Assembly (NCBI GenBank): GCA_029204225.1
Contig: CM055099.1
Coordinates: 62,790,642-62,854,641, forward strand
Length of the DNA stretch: 64,000 bases
DNA from: Diphasiastrum complanatum
Taxonomy: Eukaryota > Streptophyta > Lycopodiopsida > Lycopodiales > Lycopodiaceae
Direction: 5' to 3'
Below are positions 1 to 19,280 of this stretch, in pieces (the stretch's first letter is position 1; each line of letters begins with the position of its first letter). The notes below the pieces were generated by a model, which was given only the letters and a program-made list of their open reading frames with translations, ran no database searches and was not told where the DNA came from. Made by a program: the position numbers and the translations under genes.

Positions 1-618
1 GATCAAAGATGATCAAGAGAGCAACAATCATATAAAACATTTTCCAATAGAACGCAAAATAACTGAATTAGAGCAAGCCAAGTAATGGACAATGTTGCTG
101 CGTGAAGCTTCAGCAGACATGATGGTACAGCAAAAAATTTCAGGCATGGCAGTGCATCACGCTAACAGACAGCAACATTAAGACTTGTAAGAGTTGGATG
201 CTCTCTAGTTGCATGAGTGAAGGGTTAAGGAGCAATTTACTGCCATACTGCAATGATAGCTTTGATGAAAGGTCACTGATTTCCAGCCAGGCATTGAAAT
301 AAGTCATGGACAGATTAAATAGAGCCTGATCTTTAAAGATCCCAAGGGAAACCACATAGATTATGTGCCAAAATCGACTGGAGCATCTTCGGAGGTTTTG
401 ATCAACCTTTTAGGCCTCCTAAAATGGCATTGGATGCAATTGATGTATTAGTTTCTACTTTTCTCCAACATATGTCAAAAGGGATGTGCTATGTTTCAAA
501 CTTTCGAGCAACAGGCATCTAGAGCTTTACAACGTGGTCTATGTAATGGTTCAGACTGTCGTTGTTGCAAAAATCGCCTAGCCAGGGCAAAAGGGTCAAA
601 TCTAGTTTTTGTATGAGA
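1..618. other. 3' flank of MCM5, no gene seen
   Basis: This stretch lies downstream of the MCM5 stop codon and probably contains its 3' UTR and intergenic sequence. I see no convincing exon, RNA gene or repeat in it. The short open frame near 140-355 on the minus strand has no recognisable motif and no splice context. Confidence 0.5.
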
Positions 619-9640
<9,022 letters not shown>

Positions 9641-9799
9641 GACGCCTTTCTTTCTCTGAATCTCAGATCAAGAACTGGGTTCTTTTGACTGGATCGCGTG
9701 GAGGATCAGAAGCTAAAACCAAACTCCAGAAGATCTGAAAAGAAAACATAAATTCTCGCGTGGGTGCGTGCTTTGATCGAGCAAAGGATCAATGCGATG

Positions 9800-9802
<3 letters not shown>

Positions 9803-9836
<34 letters not shown>
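9803..9836. repeat. (GA)17 microsatellite in MCM5 5' region
   Basis: A run of GA dinucleotides lies about 165 bp upstream of the MCM5 ATG, so it is CT-rich on the transcribed strand. In plants such tracts are common in promoters and 5' UTRs and can bind GAGA-binding (BPC) proteins. A role here is inferred only from position. Confidence 0.9.
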
Positions 9837-9839
<3 letters not shown>

Positions 9840-9859
9840 TAGATGGTGGGTGCGGAAGA

Positions 9860-9881
9860 GCGGGAAATTTATCGCGGGAAA
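9860..9881. promoter_or_regulatory. Two E2F-type sites upstream of MCM5
   Basis: GCGGGAAA occurs at 9860-9867 and again at 9874-9881. Reading toward MCM5 both give TTTCCCGC, which matches the E2F/DP consensus TTTSSCGC. They lie about 220-240 bp upstream of the MCM5 start codon. Plant and animal MCM genes are known targets of E2F at G1/S, so these are probably the cell-cycle control elements of this gene. Confidence 0.7.
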
Positions 9882-9897
9882 CCACGTCAGCACTTTG

Positions 9898-9997
9898 TTT
9901 CTGACGTGGACTGTCTCTCTCAAAGGTTGCTCTTTCTGACGTGGACTCCGTCTCTCAAAGGTTGCTCTTTCTGGACCACGCACGGTCTCTCTCTCAA
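9898..9997. promoter_or_regulatory. 35-bp tandem repeats with ACGT cores
   Basis: Units at 9898-9932 and 9933-9967 are almost identical, with a diverged partial third from 9968. Each full unit has TGACGTGG followed by a CT-rich tail. An extra CCACGTCAG lies just before at about 9882. ACGT cores are typical bZIP sites. The array sits in the short interval between MCM5 and the divergent reading frame and could act on either. Confidence 0.65.
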
Positions 9998-10072
9998 CTG
10001 CTAATCGCTTAAGCTGTCTTGCTATATCTTCTTCTTCTATTAATAATTCGAGCATTTCTTGCAAACACGGAG

Positions 10073-10716
10073 ATGGCGATCGTTGCTTCTTCTTCACCCT
10101 CCTCTGCTGTCGCGCTACCCATTTCTCTCGATCGACAATGCCGTCCCTGTCAGGCCACTGCGCCTTTCTCCTTCCATCATCCCAACACTGTTTTGCTGCT
10201 CTCTTTTTGGAGCACAACTGTGGCTTTGCAATGTAGTGTGCAAGGGTTTGCTGATACTGGATTTGGACCTTCCGTATTAGAATGGATCATTGGTGTAGAA
10301 AACCCACGAAGTTCAGATCTTAGGAAATTTTGGTAGAAAGACTAGGCTATCGTCCAGTCATTGAGGAAAGTCCTTAGATAGATAGTCAGTCTGCTAGAAA
10401 ATTGTTGGAAGCATTGTTCAGGATGCAGATGTAACAAAAAAGCGTAGACTTCAAAAAGCTGGGGGTGCTGGAAAGAGGTTGATCAGATTACAATTCTGGT
10501 TCATATCCGAAGCTATGGATGCCGAGATTGATGCAACAGTTCGTGAAGTCTCAACAAAAGGTGTGCAGGCTTTGACTGCTAAGATTCTGGAACGTTATCA
10601 AAGCTGATATTGCAGAACAACACGACGATGTTGAAAGTGCTGATGTTGAAATGGAAGAAGACATAGAAGGAGAATCACAGGTCAGAGAAACAAGAGGAAA
10701 GAGGTTCGAAGACTAG
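10073..10716 (+). pseudogene. Unrecognised divergent reading frame, apparently decayed
   Basis: The first segment starts at ATG 10073 (MAIVASSSPSSAV) and runs to a stop at 10336. Its first residues are rich in Ser, Ala and Arg and resemble an organelle-targeting peptide. A second open stretch without a start Met (about 10415-10605) reads through DADVTKKRRLQKAGGAGKR to a stop. A third, acidic stretch (ADIAEQHDDVESADVEMEE) in another frame ends at about 10716. The segments read plausibly as one protein broken by frameshifts or by introns I cannot place. It is head-to-head with MCM5, about 430 bp between start codons. I do not recognise the family. It may be a spliced gene rather than a pseudogene. 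Confidence 0.3.
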
Positions 10717-11854
10717 ATTCTATGCAGGAGTGAACAGTACTTATTTTATTAAAACTGAGATGGAGAGCATTTGTTAACTGAATAGGTAGCAATAACTATC
10801 TCAAAGCAAGTAATGGTGACCAAATGCTGAGGGAGGCCGAAGCCAAAATAGCGACCCTGCGTGAAGACTGGCAAAAGAGAAAGAAAAGCACCAAGCTGCA
10901 TCTGTGGAGTGTGGCAAGGCTGTTGCATGACAAAATAGAAGTGCTTACCAGCTTCCACGCAGCCTTGAAAGAAAGAGGAAGGTCTGTAAACATCTGCGTA
11001 TTTGCTGCTTTTGGAGGATGATGCCCTACGCATCTGTTATAGTGGAGGATAGCAAATGTAGATCCTGTTGAGGGATCTTATATGCATTTTTGTGTATTAA
11101 AAAAAGAATCAGGCTAAGCAATGTGCTAGCATATAGAAAAGGAACCTTGAGAACATGCCTGATGATGCTTCAGATTCTGGGGACTTCGATGGCAATTATC
11201 ATCGATTTTGGAGTGACTGTTGCTGTACCCTCTGGCCTGTGATCAAAGGGTAGAAAGAGATATGTATATGAAACCACGTTGTCAAATAGCCTGGCTTTCC
11301 TCCTTGCATATGCAAAACCCATAAAAGGGAACCTGCTCTGAGTCTGGATAATCTCAAACAGGAACTCGTAATACAACAGCAGGATGAAGATGAATACAAA
11401 ACCTTCATCTTTCTCAAAATTATAAAAGCTATTGTTCTGGAAATTTGTTAATATGTTCGGTCCTTGATGATGGTTTTTGTAACTGTGCTATCAGACATTT
11501 AGTGATGATTAAAATTGCAATATTGCAACGAATCTCATTGCAGAGAGTGGAGCTGTAAGTGAGCTTTGGAAGAGTGGAGGTCTAAACCTTATTCTTTGAC
11601 AGTGCCATTGAAGACTGTAGGTCTTCGAGGCTCAGTGCCTCCAATCTGCCTTAAGGTAGAGCATTGATGCACTATCATACACTGCTGAGCAACATTGTTA
11701 GCTAGAATGTATTTCTAAAACCCATTTAGATGCACTGAATTTACCCTGATGCTGCAAATCACATTTTTCTCCTTATTGCTCCTAAGAATCTAATTTTCCC
11801 TATAGAGTCATTTACAATTTTGTCCTTCAAACTCTTCAAGCACTAAACGTATTA
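10717..11854. other. Intergenic, no supported gene
   Basis: A 65-residue frame at 10824-11021 (plus) is helix-rich but has no motif, no clear splice context and no homologous neighbour that I can see. The rest is non-coding except for the repeat noted at 11237-11400. Confidence 0.4.
11237..11400. repeat. Dispersed repeat, copy 1 (pair with 12443-12590)
   Basis: The block contains GTTGTCAAATAGCC, TTTCCTCCTTGCATATG and GGATAATCTCAAAC in the same order and spacing as a second block about 1.2 kb away. Identity looks like roughly 75-80% by eye. The pair flanks the foldback and MITE-like elements at 11855-12249, so it may be two remnants of one older repeat. Confidence 0.7.
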
Positions 11855-12034
11855 TGGAAGGAGCCGGGCAGAGGCCATTTTGCCCGGTTCGGATTTCCAA
11901 AATTTTTTAGGCTCGGCCCCTCCCCGGGCAGAGGCCATTCTGCTCGGTAAAGATTTTCAGAATTTTTTTAGGAGAGCCTAAAATTTTTTGGAAATCCGAA
12001 CCGGGCAGAATGGCATCTGCCCGACCCCTTCCAT
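11855..12034. repeat. Foldback element with about 60-bp inverted arms
   Basis: The left arm begins GGAAGGAGCCGGGCAG and ends at about 11915. The right arm (about 11974-12034) is its reverse complement with a few mismatches. The about 58-bp centre also repeats a GGGCAGAGGCCATT motif. There is no coding sequence. It would form a long GC-rich hairpin. GGGCAGAGGCCATT somewhat resembles the hairpin units at 23438-23686, but I cannot show they are related. Confidence 0.8.
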
Positions 12035-12037
12035 TGC

Positions 12038-12249
12038 GTAATGGATTTTTGGATCCTTTTTAAACCAATCCTTTGTTGCCACATGGCAGGTCAAGCAGAA
12101 TCAGCACTAAAAAAATTTGAGACCAATCCAATGCTGCCACATGGCAGATGCAGTCAGAAGCTGCACTAATTTTTAAAATAAAAACAGGTGACTATTCTAC
12201 TTTTTAATCTGTTCAGAAATGGGCAGAATAGTCACCAAAAATCCATTAC
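12038..12249. mobile_element. MITE-like element with 15-bp terminal inverted repeats
   Basis: GTAATGGATTTTTGG at 12038-12052 is exactly inverted at 12235-12249. Inside are a diverged direct repeat (CCAATCC...TGCCACATGGCAG, about 12064 and 12123) and a shorter inverted pair (GGTGACTATTCT and AGAATAGTCACC). The 212-bp length, non-coding content and terminal inverted repeats fit a miniature inverted-repeat element. No target duplication is clear. It abuts the foldback at 11855-12034 and the two could be one composite. Confidence 0.65.
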
Positions 12250-12442
12250 ATAAATATATTTTGAATGAGTTTGAATGTTATTCATGACAATAGCAAAATG
12301 GCTCAAGTTGTCATATGGCTTTCTCATACATAGTTCACAAAAAGAAACTCATTGTTCATGTGTGTTTGTCCTATGTCATCAATGTGAAATATGATGGCTT
12401 TAATATTGTACGTTCTTTTTTAGTGGACATGAACAAGCGTGA

Positions 12443-12590
12443 TCTGTGATCGCAGGGTGGAAAGAAATATCTATATGATGCCACGTTGTCAAATAGCCTC
12501 GCTTTCTTCCTTGTATGTTCAAAACCATAAAAGCAAATTCGGAGTTTGGATAATCTCAAACCGGAACCCTTAACAGAACAACATAATGAA
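12443..12590. repeat. Dispersed repeat, copy 2 (pair with 11237-11400)
   Basis: Same order of shared blocks as copy 1 (GTTGTCAAATAGCC, TTTCTTCCTTGTATG, GGATAATCTCAAAC). It is in the same orientation and diverged. Confidence 0.7.
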
Positions 12591-12599
12591 GATTTAAAA

Positions 12600-13690
12600 C
12601 TTCAATAGATAATAACAAAGTTTGGTACAAGCAATATAAACTTCAATATCTTATGATACAACTTTCATCTTTTTGACCTTTAGTCTTGCCTATTCCTTTC
12701 TTCTATAATACATCTCAATTTTTTTTTTTTCTAAATCATGTGGAGGTACTATAATTTCTCTAGAATTTATAATTCCATTTAAATGTCATTGTAATCACAT
12801 AAGATTTGCAAGAGAAAACCAAATAAAAAAATTAAATGTATTATACAATCATATTCAAATAACAAATAAAGTGCAATTGTTGTCAATATCAATAACAATC
12901 TTTACCACCTTGTTATTGAGTTCACATCTACCATGATAATTTTTTTTGATGATTATTATCTCGTTGTTGTATTAGACAACACAATTAACCAAACAAAGTT
13001 GTCCTAAAAAAGAGCTTTTCAATCTAACACCTATTAGATGAAAGTGGAAACTTCCGTAGATCTATGAGATCAACAAAGGCTATAGGATAAGTATTTAGCT
13101 TGGCAATATGCACTGTGGTGGTTGTAAAAATAATAACAAGATGTGCATGCGGATGATTGATTCTCAAATTTTACATTCAAAAGTACCAGATGTTGCTATG
13201 TAAGTTAAATAGCATGAGAAGATAAATAGGACATAATGCACTTGTTAGATGATTCATATCCAAATTTTTTATATTGTTGTATATTTTGAATCTGAAACAT
13301 ATATATGTTTTTGATAAGTTTGTGTTTTATAATAACAAATTTGATATTAGTTTGTTTCAATGTTTGAAGTTGGAAGCAACAATTTACCTATAGATTTGGA
13401 GTTCGGACAAATGCATTTATGAGCTATATCTGTAAGTTAAATTATCGTAATGATTCATTTGTTTTTCTTTAACAATATAAATTGCAAGAGCTTACACTAT
13501 CATAATCACTACCACAGAAGTAGTTAAAGGTTTTACAATCATAGAATTAAGATTGCAAACTGAGATTTAATTAAGAATTCTGTATGAAATGATTTTGTCA
13601 ACAAATAGGTGATCTTCATTTGATGATAGTTTTTTACAATGGATTTAATATTTTGATCACAAAATATGTCTATCGTTTTGCAATTTTAAA
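12600..13690. other. AT-rich intergenic spacer
   Basis: Very AT-rich sequence with homopolymer tracts. I see no coding region, RNA gene or element end in it. Confidence 0.6.
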
Positions 13691-13699
13691 ATTGGCAAG

Positions 13700-13920
13700 A
13701 ATCTAAGAATATTCACGATCAATATTCACAATAATCATGATCAGTATTTAGAATATTTCAATATTTATGATCAATATTCACGATTAGTATTCACAATAAT
13801 CATGACCAGTGTTCACAACAATCATGAGTATTCTAAATAATCATGATCAATATTCACAATAATCATGGTCAGTATTCACGATCAATATTCACAATAATCA
13901 CAATCAATATTCAAAATATT
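13700..13920. repeat. AT-rich tandem repeat array
   Basis: Imperfect units built from ATTCACGATCAATATTCAC and ACAATAATCATGATCAGT are repeated about ten times. This is a satellite-like or minisatellite tract. Unit boundaries are blurred by divergence. Confidence 0.75.
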
Positions 13921-14698
13921 CGCTTTTCAATGGAACACGTTTTTTATACTCTACTAAAGAAAACACTATTATAAACAATAAAAATATATTGTCAAAGAAA
14001 TTACCAAAATATATATTTACGCTTGTCCTATATCTTCATTCGAGCATGCGAGACACAATAAGAGAAGAAGAAACTGCACATTCTCACATATGTGATTGTT
14101 ATAATCTACATGTTCACAATCAAGCATGCAATAGCCAAATAATTCGTTTTCTTTTTTCTCCTTCTATGCATGCAGACTATGCATGCCAATTTTTGGCCAT
14201 TCGCCAAATGTCGTTTGCTATTTTCCATGCACACTTGATCAATTCCATGCTGGGTAGTTGGGCTAAAAAAGTTGAGTTTACTGTCATAGTTTGTTTTTTT
14301 ACTTTTGACTTTATTTCAAACTCCATTGATCAACCTGAACACATTGTATTGCCTTTGCAAGGCAACGCCAGTAGTGGAAGGATGGTTACCTACGAGTCAA
14401 ACAATAGCTCAAGTCAGAAAATAGCTCCTTCGGCTTTAGTCTTATCAAAGTTTGATTTAATAGCTCAAAGAAAATGGTCAGAGGAATTTCTCAAACCTAG
14501 GCAAGGAAACCTGTTGTGGCAAAGCACTACTTGAAGCATCAATTGGATGCATGTTATATATTTTGCTTGAGAGACAAATGCGAAGTGCATGTGCCATCTC
14601 TCCATTAACCATCACCTATCGGTCACCAAAGTAGGGCTTTTTAAATATCCTAAACAATGATGTGGACCAACCATCCTTGAATTGATATGTTTTGCCTA

Positions 14699-14717
14699 TT
14701 GTTGTTGTTGTTGTTGT

Positions 14718-14782
<65 letters not shown>
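14699..14782. repeat. (GTT)n followed by (CT)n microsatellite
   Basis: About six GTT units run directly into a pure CT tract of about 30 units. The apparent Ser/Leu-rich reading frames across it are artefacts of the repeat. Confidence 0.95.
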
Positions 14783-14785
<3 letters not shown>

Positions 14786-15489
14786 GGATGCTTCTTCGTT
14801 CAAAGGCACCTCACTATGCTATGGTACGCTGAACAACAACAAACTATCGGAACTTCAAAATTAAGCTTAGCCATGACGAAGGGACAAGATTTGTTGCTTC
14901 TCTCTCTCGAGGCAATATGCCATCTTTCAGGAAACCTCACTGCACACCACCATATATCATGCAGTTTCGGCTACTTTTTTTCACAACACTTTGTGAGGAG
15001 AGTTCATCATCTCCCTCCTCTTGTGAATGCGCCCTACCAAGCTATCTTCCTTTGGTTTCAATCTTATGGTAAGAGATTTATCCCATTCGTTATATGTAAA
15101 GACTATAAGTATGGTTGTGTTCTAAAGAAAACAAACTGCTCATGGGAATAGCATGGCATCCTCTCAAGAAACCATGTCTACGATCATCCAGGTATGACTT
15201 CTTTTAGCAAATTTCGGGTTATATACGAACCACATACATCATGGACACGGTTTTGTTACATGCTCTAAATAACAAATACTCAGGATATGGTTCTTACATT
15301 CTTCTTACATATCTAACTTTCGTTGCCGGCCTTTTGCTTCATTCAAACTTAAACCTGACTAATATGCCTTCTATTCTTATTACAAATCAGTTTAACAACT
15401 CTTTCTCACTACTCATGAATAGTCTATACCTTTATCCAAACTAGAGTTTTTAACATAATGTTCTTAGTCAGCATGGATATGCGTGAGCT

Positions 15490-15716
15490 TTTTACAGAAG
15501 GATTAGAATGGCACGGATCTACCTTAATACTTGGTAAAAAATCTTGGAAATCCTTGGGAAGCAATAAACCAAACCCATCCATAACGAAGTCCTATATATC
15601 ATGGGTTAAATCTAACATTCTCAAGCATGGATTTGCTCAGAACTAAATATAGCGATAGAAAACCAGTTTTTGCATAGGCAAGATAGGTACAAGGATTAGC
15701 ATGGCACGGACGACAC
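15490..15716 (+). pseudogene. Two possible U6 snRNA-like fragments
   Basis: At 15687-15716 there is GGTACAAGGATTAGCATGGC followed by a CGACACC ending. At about 15495-15515, ACAGAAGGATTAGAATGGCA is similar. Both resemble the central AGATTAGCATGGCC...GACAC part of plant U6 snRNA, but the 5' stem, the full centre and a T-run terminator are missing. If real they are short pseudogene fragments. Chance similarity is possible. Confidence 0.2.
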
Positions 15717-15899
15717 CATTCAACCATGGTAATAATTTGTTATGGGCTCAAGAAATGGTGGGTAAGTAATCTACATGAAATCAAGCACGATATTTAAAGC
15801 ACAAAGGAGAGCAGACCTAGCAACGCATGCCTTTTAATGAAAACCATTTCGAGTTTCAACGAGACATGGCTAAAGGAAGTGACAAGTTACGCTCATATA

Positions 15900-16608
15900 A
15901 ATGAATCACAAGCGACAATACTCGTCTTAAAACTCGGCTTGGAAACTGGAGCCAGTAATCATAGAAAAGTTTATCTAGCTTCAGGAGCGAGGTTGGAGAC
16001 TTGGAACGTGAAATTGCCACAAATCTCCCAGTTTTGATACAAGAACATAGAGAGTTAGTTTTCATGTTTTAGACCTAGCTCATACTGATTTAATTTTTGG
16101 ATATGAATGGCTATTTAATAAATGCCTTCTCTGATTATTGATTTTGAGAAGCATGTTCTCACTTTCAAGGAAAGAGATAAGGTAGTTACTTTATTTGGCA
16201 ATAATTTTGTACATCCATCAGATGGGATTTCTACAATTAATGCAATCGATGGGATTTCTACAGTTAATACAATTTTGAACCCAATAAGTTTAGATCGTGA
16301 ACAAGCAATGAAAAATCAGATCATAAGTGAATTTAAAAATGTTTTTCCATCAAAATTACCTCATGGTTTATCACCATCTAGGTCAGTAGACCACATGATA
16401 GAGTTAATTCCAGGAAGTCATCCTATCTCTAGACAACCTTATAGGTTCTCTCAAAAAGAGGAGATAGAGATTTCAAATCAAATAGAAAATTATTTGAGGA
16501 TGGGACAAATACAATCTAGTAAATCACCATGGGGCGCTCATGTTCTTCTGAAAGCGAAGAAAGATGGAGGTTTACGGATGTGCGTGGATTACAAGAGGTT
16601 AATCCTCT
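15900..16608 (+). pseudogene. Ty3/gypsy polyprotein fragment (protease end to early RT)
   Basis: DLIFGYEWL at about 16085 matches the conserved DILGMDWL region after the gypsy protease. A frameshift follows. The frame from 16122 then continues with LPHGLSPSRSVDHMIEL, QPYRFSQKEEIEI, and SPWGAHVLLKAKKDGGLRM leading to CVDYKRL. This is the start of the reverse-transcriptase domain, where the copy ends abruptly at about 16608. Catalytic RT motifs, RNase H and integrase are absent. No LTR is seen beside it. It is a truncated relic in an otherwise AT-rich spacer. Confidence 0.8.
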
Positions 16609-16609
16609 A

Positions 16610-18537
16610 GTTCCAATAGTGAGAATGCTCCAATATTAGAGTGGGATAGATGGCTATTTTGGATCAATAGAAAATGTCATGTTGGTGTAATATTGAAAAT
16701 CAATGATCAAACTCGCGAGGAGTTTTTTTTGACTTTGTGCATCCAAGGAGCTAGATAATGCTAATGTACTTTTAATATGGAAAGAAATCAAACTTTAAAT
16801 GTTTTTCTTCTACTTCTTTTTTTCTCTTGCACTTACCAAGCAAGTGCAGTCATGGAGGTCATTAGAGCATAAAAAGAAACATATAAAGCTAAGTATTATC
16901 AAAACATAAAAAAGAGAAGATGAGAGGAATAGAGAGGTGAACTGGCCTTCATTTTTGAAAAAGATGAATCAATTTTCCAAATACCAAAATTTAGCATGCA
17001 TAAAGAGAAGGTGGGCCCCAATGTGGTGGCATGCTATTATTGTCTTTTTACTTTAAGATCAAGCCAAGTTTGATAGTAAATGAGTAAATTGATTTATAAA
17101 ATATTTTCAGTTTTTAACTAAGGTATTCACCTAGATCATAAAATTGATGTTATTAGTTTGAAATCACATTGGTAAATGTCTATACGTCTCTTATTTGTAG
17201 TGAGAAATTGTTCTATACAAATGAATCTACTTGCAACCTGCCCATAGAATGATAACAAAAAATCATTAAGGCAAACATTACAAAGTTGTACTTGGTTTCA
17301 AAAGTTTACATGAGAAGCTTGTGCTTGTACCAAATACAACGTACCTCTAAGAAGTATGAGCAATAACACAACTCACTAGTTGTACCAAAGCTTTAGATGA
17401 GGATGCAAATTACATTCGACATCCAATACAACACGTTTCCCACAAATCTTATTAGGTTGTGGCTCTCCTCTTCCTTGGTTGGAAATTATCTTCAAAAAAA
17501 CAAATTGATACATCAAAAAATGTATTTTTTCCCTCTATGTCAATCACGTTAGTTGTTCATCATGCACATGAAAGAGCACATAGTGTACATTTTACTTTGA
17601 TTTTGTAAGATAGCAATAACAATGATATTACTTTGGCTTATATGAGATTCATTTCATGATGTATGGGATGTGAGTTGGAGATTATGGTTGAATTTATGTT
17701 GAAAGATGTAGTGCTCAATCTCCTTATAAATTATAGATAGACAAGAACAAAGATAGACAAATATGTTTTTGAAAGGGTGGATGCTTGTGATAAGATCATT
17801 TTTGTTTTAATCTTGACCCAGACCCATATTGAGGATGTAGGCTCAAGATTGGCTCTTATAGAAAATTGTATTGAAAAGAGATTCATTGTATATGTACATG
17901 TGTTGGGAATAGCTAAACAAGATCTTAATTTATGAACAAATCATCAAGAAGTGATAGAATTTGCATGTTCAGTTATCAATAACAACGCTAATTGCATCAA
18001 GCAACTAGCAACTAGTTAACATTGGCAATAACTTTCAAAGGCATCAAGATTCAAGATTACTTGTAGATATGATTTTCACCATCTCATAAGACCTATAAAA
18101 CAAGTGGATAAGCACTTAAGAATAGCAAGCTAAAATCTAGAAAGCAAGAAAACACAAACTACTACTTGGCCTCCTAAGACAATGTAGTTATAGCACCAAA
18201 ACACAACTTTTGCATTAACTTGTCAAAGAGGCTACATAAAAATATATATAACACTTGTCCTGATATGAGGTTTCCAATAGCTCTTTGTACCCCTAGCCCT
18301 AAGTTTTTAATCGATATCTAAGCTCTCCCTAGGCAACTACCCATCATAGGGTTTACATTAAAAAATGACCATTTCTCTACTTTCTAAGCACGTTGTCCAT
18401 ATTAAATTTTGTGCTTGGCCTAGACTTGAGTTTTTAGGTGCTCCACCTTTACAAATTATTTTACTACAATTTATTTGAAGATATTACAAAGTGGCTTGAG
18501 AGGCCACGCGACCATCCTCGAGAGCCAAGCATAATAC
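16610..18537. other. AT-rich spacer, nothing recognised
   Basis: I see no coding exon, element terminus or RNA gene between the gypsy relic and the copia relic. Confidence 0.5.
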
Positions 18538-18730
18538 ATGGGACTTGGTGAAGCCACTAGCTGGTAAAAAACCCATTGATTGTAAATGGATATACAGGAC
18601 TGAGTACTATGCAGTTGAGAGCATACCAAAACATAAGGCGATATTGGTGATTAAAGGCTATGCACAAAGTAAGGGCATCGACTACGCTCAAATACACAAC
18701 ACAATTCAAGTGAAACAAACAAAACCTTGA
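18538..18730 (+). pseudogene. Ty1/copia reverse-transcriptase fragment
   Basis: The frame reads VKPLAGKKPIDCKWIY, then KAILVIKGYAQSKGIDYAQ. This corresponds to the copia RT start (LPxGKKxIxxKWVY...KARLVAKGYxQxxGIDY). It aligns with the same region of the copia element on the minus strand near 27780-27920. Only about 60 residues are present and the sequence is degenerate (VIKGYA for VAKGYS, no FSPV). It is an isolated relic. Confidence 0.75.
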
Positions 18731-19280
18731 TGGTCTAGCAACGTGGCTCAAGGAGTGCCTGAGCGTGAAGGTATTCATTGCATCTCAAGATAAAAGGATC
18801 CCTTTTATCAAATCTTGCTCTCTTGAGAAGAAAAAGAAGATTCATAAATGTCTTTTGGGGATCCAAAATTCTGGGACTTTATGCTAATAAGGGCAGAAAA
18901 AATGTCCTGGACAGCATGTGGGAGCAATATGCATACAAATTATCCTGAAAAAACATTATAGAATAACACATTATGATCAATCTAGAGCTAATGCTATAAA
19001 ATGGGGGAGTAAATTCAAAAAAGAAGATTCCAGAGGAGTCATTTTACTGTTCGTCTGTGTGCGCATCCCTGAAACTGTAGCTCCATTTTCTGGGCATGTA
19101 ATCATCAAGTTTCAAGTACTATAGCAAGTTAGCAGTGGAAAATCCAAGAATTACTACATTCTTACCGTCTGAGTTCATGAATAAGCAAACTCAAGGACCA
19201 AAATTTCCCCCATCATTGGGTCCAAAGAGCGAGCTAAAAAGGGCCAGAGACACCAACAACTCTGGCACCACTGGCAGCTG

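Noticed and set aside
13989-14534. 181-codon plus-strand open frame
   Set aside because: It lies in AT-rich sequence beside satellite repeats, has no recognisable domain and no splice or promoter support. Composition looks like chance.
14682-15151. Two open frames with long Ser-Leu runs
   Set aside because: The Ser-Leu run is a pure CT microsatellite read in coding frame. No domain follows.
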